A stretch of DNA of 25,707 nt. It comes from Bacteroidales bacterium UBA1223 (lineage in GTDB: Bacteria; Bacteroidota; Bacteroidia; Bacteroidales; P3). Made by a program: the position numbers and the translations under genes. The stretch's first letter is position 1, and the number at the start of each line of letters is the position of its first letter. The stretch covers positions 1-25,707 of the forward strand of contig DBXB01000004.1 in the NCBI GenBank assembly GCA_002309155.1, in the 5' to 3' direction. Below, in pieces: positions 1-6,171 of this stretch. The notes below the pieces were generated by a model. It did not search any database and was not told where the DNA came from. It saw nothing but the letters and a program-made list of their open reading frames with translations.

Positions 1-3000
1 TGTACCGGGTTGTTGATAGTCAGATGCAGAGTAACAATACTGTCACAGCCATTCACTGTAAACAATGTATCTGTCACCACGACAGAAGAGTTGTAAAGCG
101 TACCGTTCCATGTGTAGTTCTCACAAACCTCGACCGTATCATGATCATCAATCACGGGACAAGGAATCGCAGCGAATACGGGATACCCGCCATTTACAAT
201 TGCTGAGTCCGCTGCCCAATGGCGATATTGTCCATTTGTGTTGTTCGCATCCACCCATGCGTTGAGTGCATCAAGCATATTGGTGTAAGAACTGCCTCCA
301 ACTGTAACAGCGGTTTGCAAATCGCCATTGACAATGAATGCAGTATCGGATAGATGGTCCACAGTTACATTAAATATTCTTCCTCCAAAATGTAAGTTAT
401 TGGAAAGTTGTGCATATAAATTGTGGTATCCATATAAACCCTCATACTGATACATCATGAGGCCTACAAAAGCCCCCGTGTTAGGTGCCCCAGACTCAAC
501 AGCTCCAACCCTATAACAATTTGAGAAATAAGCGTCTGTATAACCAACCATGCCACCAATCAAATTCGGTGTTCGCTTTCCGTAATATGAAATATTACAG
601 TTTGAGTAGCAGTTTTTGACCTGGGAACCCTGTGTAGCATATCCAATCAATCCTCCCACCTCGACATCCGCATAAACGGTTCCTGAGCCAGAACAGTTAA
701 TAATGACACACCCATCACTCCTACCGCCTAAAACTCCTACCATGCGAACTCCATATACATTTGAATTCATGACATGACAATTGTCAAAAGTGCTATTGTA
801 TCCCCAGCCAAAAAGAGTACCGACCTGTTCGTTTCCAATAATTTCACTATTTGAAATTATAAGATTCCGAATGGTTGCGTTATCAGTACGATTTACGAAT
901 CCAACATATGTGGAGTGTTCATCCTGAAGGCCTCTGCATATCAGATTGGAGATAGTACGATTGTTTCCATTGATAGTGCCTCTAAAATAATTAATTGGAG
1001 TCCATCTGTACGCTCCCATATCAAGATTTGCATTGATAGTTACTGTTTTTCCCACAATTGCGTAATACAAATCCCAACCAGCGAGTTCGTTGGTGATGGC
1101 CGTCAACCATGCAAGACCCTCAGCCGATGAGATGGTTACATTCCCTTCATTATCCATTACAAAACCAGCAGGACACTCGGTAACAATATCTACCCATAAA
1201 GGTTTGTCGACATACAGATGAACTGATTGACCCCATCCAACAGTATCATTGCCTCCGCACAATGGCCGTACATAAAAAATGTATTCATTTCCCAATTCTA
1301 ATCCCTCAATAGTATCATTCGTCGTTGATATGCTATAAACCACGGCACTATCTTCAGGGGAGTCATTTATAAAATACTTTACTTGCCAATTCTCAGCCTC
1401 TCCGCTCTCCTGCCACGACAATGCTACAGCAAAACCTCCATTATAAGGTATATTTTCAGCCGTTAAGTTGCTGACATTAGGGCATGTCACCTCAAAATAG
1501 CCACCAAAAACAGGAAGATGTGTTACGCTATCTCTACTCCAAGTTCTATAATCCGGTAAGTTTTGTTCTATAATATAATTATTCAATGCAGTAATAACGT
1601 CTATACTATCTCCTAATGTATAGTTCACCGCCGTATCGGCTATCAGCAGTCCCAAAGGATCAGTACTAACATTAAATGCCGCGAGATTGCTTATTGAGAA
1701 GAAATTATTCACATTTCCCAAGAAAAAGGTACGCTTTGCCAGCGAATCAAACTCTGAAAGCCTGGATCGATTTGCCATGCTGATGTCTGAAAAGCAATTT
1801 GAATAGTTGCCTCCATCAACATTTTGGGTAATAATCCCCCTGAAACTACCTCCTGTAACACAGTCTGCCCAATTGAAAGACTCGCCAAGTTGAGTTACGC
1901 AGTTAATGATATTCGTATTGTCAGAATATCCAACTAATCCACCATACCCATTAGGAGCATACAGATCTCCGTATGCATAGCAATTAATGATTTCACAATT
2001 GATCACATCGCCCAACAGTCCACCTGCAAAAGCACCCGAAATTATTTTATAATTCTCCGAGAAACAATCAATGACACTACTGTATTGAATCAATCCAACC
2101 AAAGAGCCTGAAGTGGACATTGAATTAACCATGCAATGCCTTAACCCTAAATCCTTCACTTCTGCGTAACTCAAAGTAGAAAACAGTCCACTATAGCCGA
2201 TTCCATATCTGTTTTGAACAACATTCATGTTGCTTATCACATGTCCATGTCCATCAATATGTCCATACCAACCCTTTATAGGAATCCACAAGTAGCCTTC
2301 GAGGTCAATATCGTTTTCTATCGATAAGAAACGCATACTACTGACCGATAGGAAATCATTATCATTGCATCTCTTAGATAGCCATGCCAATCCCTCCGCA
2401 GTGGTTATTCTGATAGTATCTTCATCTTGCACAAACCCATTTGGTTGTGAAAGCACAACGTCAGTCCAATAAATGTCCTCGGGATTAACAATTATGGCAT
2501 TCCAAAAACCATATTGATCGTTTCCACAAACCGAACGAACCTTCACCTCATATGTACTGTCTGTCTCAAACCCTGTTAATCGTATGTGCGTTGAGTCTCT
2601 TAAATAAATGTCATCGCCGACTTTTACTTGCCACTGTGTGGCACTTCCATTCCCATCCCAAGACACCGTAACACCTGCTGTATCCGCCGCATAAGTAAGG
2701 TTGGATACCATTCGGCAATCAGAAGCATCACTTACACGCAAATAGAAACCTTCTGGCTGACCACCATCGCCATAAGCTACTATTGTTAATCCATGGCGAG
2801 TAGAAACGACAGGTGAATAATCCGTACCGGCAATGTTTTGGAGCTCACTGTCAGAGGGAAGATGGTCGTACTCCCAATTTCTATAAGCATACGACCATGT
2901 GCCATATCCACGTGTTTCTATAACCCGTACAAGCGTGTCCTTGTTAACTCCATCAAAAATCGCCACCGACTGCGCATTATCAAAACCAAGAACATCAACA

Positions 3001-4361
3001 ACCAACTGCCCCAAACTATCTTCAGGGACAAGGTTTAATACGAGCCTGTCGCCAGTATTTTCATTTGCGACCCTATAATTACTACATCCTCTAAGGTGAT
3101 GCAAATCTGTAGGTTTATTAATTACATAATTTTCAACAGATTGAAGATATTCTGCTCTTTGACAAATTATTGTATGCGAATTGCTGTCTGGTCTTATACC
3201 CATTATGGCGGCCTGCCAATCATTAAACTCAAGCCCCACGTTGATTGCCGAGGTCAAATACCATCCGTCACATAAACCACCCCAACCAAAATTAAAGTGG
3301 AAATAATCGTCTTGTTTATATCCATCGCAAACGAAAGCATGACCAACGTCAGTCCTATCCCAACCACTATAATAAACCGGTTCCCCTCTACTGATATTTG
3401 CTTTAAGCGAATCAGACCATTCTGAATTGGAGTACATATACTTGTAAGCATATCCCATTTGAGGTGAAAATCCAAAATTACTGATTAATGCGCTTCGTAC
3501 GTTCTCATCATTAGCTCCGCTGGAAAAGGCACCATACCACATATTCACAGCCACTCCACAATGAAACAGCAATTGTGACACTGAATTTATTTCAGATTGT
3601 GAGTTTATGGAAGACAAGGCGTTAGGCATATTGCTGTAGTCGTACATGGTGTTGCCAAAATCAGCAGAAAGTGTATCATAATCGCCGTAACGCACAACGC
3701 TCCTACACTGAGCCTCTTCATCAGTTACAATATAGCTGTGGGTACCACGGCCATGGACAGGGTAGCCCCAATATTTGATTATCTGCGCCATGGCGGTGGC
3801 AACACAACCCGTAGGCACATGACCGTCGTAAGGGCTGCCGGCATCTTCTGGACATAGGGCGTTGTAGTATTGCCCCTGGTCCCAAGTGGTAGTAAGGAGA
3901 GGTCCGACGCTATCAGAAATTGAAGATTGGAAATTGAAAAATGATAATTCGGATCTCGCGGTCAGTTGTTGCCATTCAGAGGCTATTGCCACATCGTATA
4001 CCTCCGCTTCGATAGCCGCTTCAATCTGCGAAGCTAGGTCGTTGTAGAACGACATGATATGAGCTGGAATAATTCCTTCGGGGAAAGCTCGTGAGGTGGA
4101 ATAACCAAGCACGGGATGGGCAATATCGTTGGCGGCGACAAGAACGAAAGCGCTACCGTTCACGTTGACAGCATAAAATGCAGGTTCGCCTGTCCTAGGC
4201 ATGGGATGGGTGTAAACCAGTGTCGTATTATAGCTGTCCATCTTGACCTGTGTCTTAACGAAGTTCTTCGCTACTTGAACAGCCTTGTCAGGGTCGACAG
4301 GATTTGCCATCATGACAACCCCTGACAGAACCATTGCCACAAGGATAAATAATTTCTTCAT
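1..4361 (-). CDS. Secreted C10-family (streptopain-like) cysteine peptidase with FN3, GLUG and GCDSI-type repeats, 3' end outside window
   Basis: I translated this strand from ATG 4361 to the left edge and found no stop, so at least 1453 codons are open and the C-terminus is missing. Residues 1-19 are a signal peptide (MKKLFILVAMVLSGVVMMA). Residues about 20-150 resemble the C10 propeptide. The catalytic domain follows, with the nucleophile Cys186 in PTGCVATAMAQI and the likely catalytic His341 in DVGHAFVCDGY, followed by HFNFGWGG. A CUB-like stretch lies at about 400-530. Two similar modules come next: FN3 at about 547-625, GLUG-type beta repeats at about 631-950, FN3 at about 955-1045, and GLUG-type repeats at about 1053-1395. 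The visible end carries a YTWNG...GCDSIVTLHLTI unit common in Bacteroidota surface proteins. I infer a secreted or surface-anchored protease-adhesin, possibly a type IX secretion substrate; the sorting domain would lie outside the window. Family call is strong, biological target unknown. Confidence 0.93.
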   Translation of the reverse strand, partial: MKKLFILVAMVLSGVVMMANPVDPDKAVQVAKNFVKTQVKMDSYNTTLVYTHPMPRTGEPAFYAVNVNGSAFVLVAANDIAHPVLGYSTSRAFPEGIIPAHIMSFYNDLASQIEAAIEAEVYDVAIASEWQQLTARSELSFFNFQSSISDSVGPLLTTTWDQGQYYNALCPEDAGSPYDGHVPTGCVATAMAQIIKYWGYPVHGRGTHSYIVTDEEAQCRSVVRYGDYDTLSADFGNTMYDYSNMPNALSSINSQSEINSVSQLLFHCGVAVNMWYGAFSSGANDENVRSALISNFGFSPQMGYAYKYMYSNSEWSDSLKANISRGEPVYYSGWDRTDVGHAFVCDGYKQDDYFHFNFGWGGLCDGWYLTSAINVGLEFNDWQAAIMGIRPDSNSHTIICQRAEYLQSVENYVINKPTDLHHLRGCSNYRVANENTGDRLVLNLVPEDSLGQLVVDVLGFDNAQSVAIFDGVNKDTLVRVIETRGYGTWSYAYRNWEYDHLPSDSELQNIAGTDYSPVVSTRHGLTIVAYGDGGQPEGFYLRVSDASDCRMVSNLTYAADTAGVTVSWDGNGSATQWQVKVGDDIYLRDSTHIRLTGFETDSTYEVKVRSVCGNDQYGFWNAIIVNPEDIYWTDVVLSQPNGFVQDEDTIRITTAEGLAWLSKRCNDNDFLSVSSMRFLSIENDIDLEGYLWIPIKGWYGHIDGHGHVISNMNVVQNRYGIGYSGLFSTLSYAEVKDLGLRHCMVNSMSTSGSLVGLIQYSSVIDCFSENYKIISGAFAGGLLGDVINCEIINCYAYGDLYAPNGYGGLVGYSDNTNIINCVTQLGESFNWADCVTGGSFRGIITQNVDGGNYSNCFSDISMANRSRLSEFDSLAKRTFFLGNVNNFFSISNLAAFNVSTDPLGLLIADTAVNYTLGDSIDVITALNNYIIEQNLPDYRTWSRDSVTHLPVFGGYFEVTCPNVSNLTAENIPYNGGFAVALSWQESGEAENWQVKYFINDSPEDSAVVYSISTTNDTIEGLELGNEYIFYVRPLCGGNDTVGWGQSVHLYVDKPLWVDIVTECPAGFVMDNEGNVTISSAEGLAWLTAITNELAGWDLYYAIVGKTVTINANLDMGAYRWTPINYFRGTINGNNRTISNLICRGLQDEHSTYVGFVNRTDNATIRNLIISNSEIIGNEQVGTLFGWGYNSTFDNCHVMNSNVYGVRMVGVLGGRSDGCVIINCSGSGTVYADVEVGGLIGYATQGSQVKNCYSNCNISYYGKRTPNLIGGMVGYTDAYFSNCYRVGAVESGAPNTGAFVGLMMYQYEGLYGYHNLYAQLSNNLHFGGRIFNVTVDHLSDTAFIVNGDLQTAVTVGGSSYTNMLDALNAWVDANNTNGQYRHWAADSAIVNGGYPVFAAIPCPVIDDHDTVEVCENYTWNGTLYNSSVVVTDTLFTVNGCDSIVTLHLTINNPV

Positions 4362-4372
4362 GATTATAATTG

Positions 4373-4392
4373 TTGATATGTTGATACGGTGA
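4373..4392 (-). repeat. AT-rich leader repeat before the C10 peptidase gene
   Basis: On the coding strand the leader contains ATCAACATATCAACA, with the decamer AACATATCAA also seen before other genes in this window. There is no Shine-Dalgarno-like purine run, which is normal for Bacteroidota. It may act as an unstructured ribosome-entry leader; this is inference. Confidence 0.5.
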
Positions 4393-4398
4393 TTTTTA

Positions 4399-4437
4399 TC
4401 CGCTTTGCTATCGAAAGCTCCCCTGGAACTTTCTTCA
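4399..4437. repeat. Dispersed palindromic element, copy A (imperfect)
   Basis: This 39-bp stretch is nearly identical to 6132-6171. Both share TCCGCTT(T/C)GCTATCGAAAGCTCC, then a short loop and a GGA(A/G)CTTTCTTCA arm. In this copy one base of the right arm differs and the loop is one base shorter, so the hairpin is weaker. It lies about 46 bases downstream of the rluB-type gene in its direction of transcription. It could form an RNA hairpin or be a degenerate small mobile repeat; no T-run follows it, so a classical terminator is unlikely. Confidence 0.7.
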
Positions 4438-4482
4438 CCCTCGAGGACGAGAGCGTACCGGCGTGGTGATATGGAGACAGGG

Positions 4483-5472
4483 CTATATCATCTTCAGATA
4501 ACCAACTTCCTGTTCAGTCAGCTCACGATAACGGCCACGGGGAAGGTCTTTCTTGGTAAGACCGGCGAAAACACAACGGTCCAGTTTATGGACATCATAT
4601 CCAAAATGTTCAAAGATGCGACGCACAATGCGGTTCTTGCCCGAGTGCAGAGCGACTCCCACAATACGACGGTCTTTTCCACCATCCTGATACTGAACAT
4701 CGTCGACTGCTATAAAACCATCTTCAAGTTCTATGCCGTCGAGCATCTGCTGCATATCCTCACGAGACACGGCACGGTCGCATTCCACCTGATATATCTT
4801 GTAGACTTTGGATGAAGGATGGGTTAGTCTCTTTGCCAAATCACCATCATTGGTGAAAAGAAGCAGTCCTGTGGTGTTCTTGTCAAGTCTGCCGACAGGA
4901 TAGATGCGTTCTCTGCAGCATCCGTGCATCAGCTGCATGACCGTCTGACGCTCCTGGGGGTCGTCAAGGGTTGTGATAAATCCCTTGGGTTTATTGAGCA
5001 GGAAATAGCGTTTGGTCTCACTACGCAATATCTGACCGCCGTAGCTGACCACATCGCCCGGTTTCACTTTATATCCCATAGATGTCACCACCTCACCGTT
5101 CACCGAGACAGCTCCAGCCTCAATGAGCTTGTCGGCATCACGTCGGGAACAGATACCTGCATTGGAGATATACTTGTTGAGACGTGTAGTGCCGTCATTG
5201 TTTGACGGCGTATTAGGCGTCCTTTTGCCACCCACGGCTGTTCCACGACGCACTACAGAGGCGCCTCGCTTTGCCGACTGTCGACCGGAACCATATGATG
5301 AGGATTTCTTGACAGAGGAAGAATTCTTCCCCTCTGCCGAAGAACTCCTTTTTATCGACGAGGTGCGCTTGCCTGCCCCACGTACAGTTTTTTTACGGTC
5401 AAAGGATTCCTCATCATTGTCTCTACGAGGCTTATATGATTTTTTTCTGTTTTCGTTCTGTGAATCTTTCAT
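4483..5472 (-). CDS. rluB: RsuA/RluB-family rRNA pseudouridine synthase with basic N-terminal extension
   Basis: 329 residues. Enzymes of this family isomerise a uridine in rRNA; RluB acts on helix 89 of 23S rRNA. Residues 1-94 are a Lys/Arg/Ser-rich low-complexity tail, typical of Bacteroidota members and absent from E. coli RluB. An S4 RNA-binding domain follows at about 96-146 (TRLNKYISNAGICSRRDADK). The catalytic domain holds GRLDKNTTGLLLFTNDGDLA with the catalytic aspartate at Asp197, and the later HSGKNRIVRRIFEHFG motif. The start at 5472 is directly preceded by the AT-rich leader repeats. The exact target (RluB versus the related RluE/RluF/RsuA) cannot be settled here, but a single long S4-containing copy of this type in Bacteroidota is usually annotated RluB. 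Confidence 0.9.
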   Translation of the reverse strand: MKDSQNENRKKSYKPRRDNDEESFDRKKTVRGAGKRTSSIKRSSSAEGKNSSSVKKSSSYGSGRQSAKRGASVVRRGTAVGGKRTPNTPSNNDGTTRLNKYISNAGICSRRDADKLIEAGAVSVNGEVVTSMGYKVKPGDVVSYGGQILRSETKRYFLLNKPKGFITTLDDPQERQTVMQLMHGCCRERIYPVGRLDKNTTGLLLFTNDGDLAKRLTHPSSKVYKIYQVECDRAVSREDMQQMLDGIELEDGFIAVDDVQYQDGGKDRRIVGVALHSGKNRIVRRIFEHFGYDVHKLDRCVFAGLTKKDLPRGRYRELTEQEVGYLKMI

Positions 5473-5474
5473 TG

Positions 5475-5500
5475 TTGATATGGTGATATGTTGATATGTT
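5475..5500 (-). repeat. 9-bp tandem repeats in the rluB leader
   Basis: Three adjacent nonamers, CATATCAAC, CATATCACC and CATATCAAC on the coding strand, end two bases before the rluB start codon. They include an exact AACATATCAA decamer at 5491-5500. The arrangement resembles the leaders of the genes starting at 4361, 6004 and 9163. Confidence 0.75.
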
Positions 5501-5584
5501 CGCTCGTAAACTGACTCGCTACATTTAATCGATTCTGCGGTGCTCGCAGGCTATGCCACGCGGGACTCACCACGGCGACTTTGA

Positions 5585-6004
5585 CTAACTGCCAAAATGA
5601 AGCACGTAGGGGCCCTTGTTCTCCAGGGCCTGAGTGTCCAGGACCGTAGCCACCTCTTTAGCCATCATTAAAAGTATCTGCAGATCGTTGTCCCTCAACC
5701 AGCGGATGGCGTCAATATCCTCACGACAGGCCAAGGCGAACATCAGGTTGCATCTGTGAGTCGCTTTGCCTATCCATAGTCTGGCCTCATCTTCGCCGTC
5801 AATGGCATTGGAGAGTATGGCGAGCCATGCGAAATTGTGCGAGAACAACCATTTCATGGCGTCGACATCGCCACGTATGGCGTTGGAGAAAGCGGCAAGC
5901 TCCGGATAACCATTGTCGAGAAGCCAGCGGAAGAAATCTTTCCTTCCAGAAATGCTTTTCAGCAACGCCAGCAGAATCTTGATGTCGTATTTCTCCAGAC
6001 CCAT
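5585..6004 (-). CDS. Hypothetical 139-residue protein of four 25-residue helical repeats
   Basis: I do not recognise a function. Residues 25-124 split exactly into four repeats of 25 residues (25-49, 50-74, 75-99, 100-124). Each starts with an x-x-W-(L/I) motif: FRWL, MKWL, RLWI, IRWL. The first three end with an acidic (G/E)-D/E-x-(D/E)-A pattern: GDVDA, GEDEA, EDIDA. Repeats 1 and 2 share SNAI before that end. There is no signal peptide or membrane segment, so a cytoplasmic alpha-helical solenoid is likely, formally similar to ankyrin-like or HEAT-like repeats but shorter. A 15-residue tail ends in YVLHFGS. Start 6004 follows the repeat-rich leader at 6011-6078. It lies between pheT and rluB, all on the same strand, but with gaps of over 100 bases, so operon membership is uncertain. 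Confidence 0.8.
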   Translation of the reverse strand: MGLEKYDIKILLALLKSISGRKDFFRWLLDNGYPELAAFSNAIRGDVDAMKWLFSHNFAWLAILSNAIDGEDEARLWIGKATHRCNLMFALACREDIDAIRWLRDNDLQILLMMAKEVATVLDTQALENKGPYVLHFGS

Positions 6005-6016
6005 GATATGTTGAAA

Positions 6017-6070
6017 GGTTTGAAAGGTTAAAAGGGTTTGAAAGGTTAAAAAGGTTTGAAAGGTTGAAAA
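6017..6070. repeat. Three tandem copies of an 18-bp unit upstream of the 139-residue gene
   Basis: GGTTTGAAAGGTTAAAAG at 6017-6034, GGTTTGAAAGGTTAAAAA at 6035-6052 and GGTTTGAAAGGTTGAAAA at 6053-6070 follow each other without a gap. Partial units flank them (TTGAAA at 6011-6016 and GGTTTA at 6071-6076). Each 18-mer is itself two related 9-mers. The array lies 13 bases upstream of the ATG at 6004, so copy number changes would alter the 5' leader. Confidence 0.9.
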
Positions 6071-6131
6071 GGTTTAATATAATTATAATGTTTTAAGCGA
6101 AGCGACCCTTTTTATCCTTTGAATAATGTTC

Positions 6132-6171
6132 TCCGCTTCGCTATCGAAAGCTCCACGTGGAGCTTTCTTCA
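6132..6171. repeat. Dispersed palindromic element, copy B (perfect 22-bp palindrome)
   Basis: The 40-bp element matches copy A at 4399-4437. Positions 6146-6167 are a perfect 22-bp palindrome with arms GAAAGCTCCAC and GTGGAGCTTTC. Its first three bases on the minus strand are the TGA stop codon of pheT, so the element abuts the end of that gene and could form a 3' hairpin. It has no T-run directly after the hairpin. Its centre TCCACGTGGA also matches the core of a bacterial parS site. Confidence 0.85.

Noticed and set aside
2905..2920. CACGTG within the C10 gene as a parS site
   Set aside because: Only the six-base core matches; flanks do not form the inverted repeat of parS.
4405..4815. Plus-strand 136-residue reading frame
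   Set aside because: It is the antisense of the 3' end of the rluB-type gene and its downstream gap; the sequence has no family features.
5536..5550. CTGCG-GTGCT-CGCAG hairpin as terminator of the 139-residue gene
   Set aside because: The stem has only five pairs and no T-run follows, so support is too weak to list.
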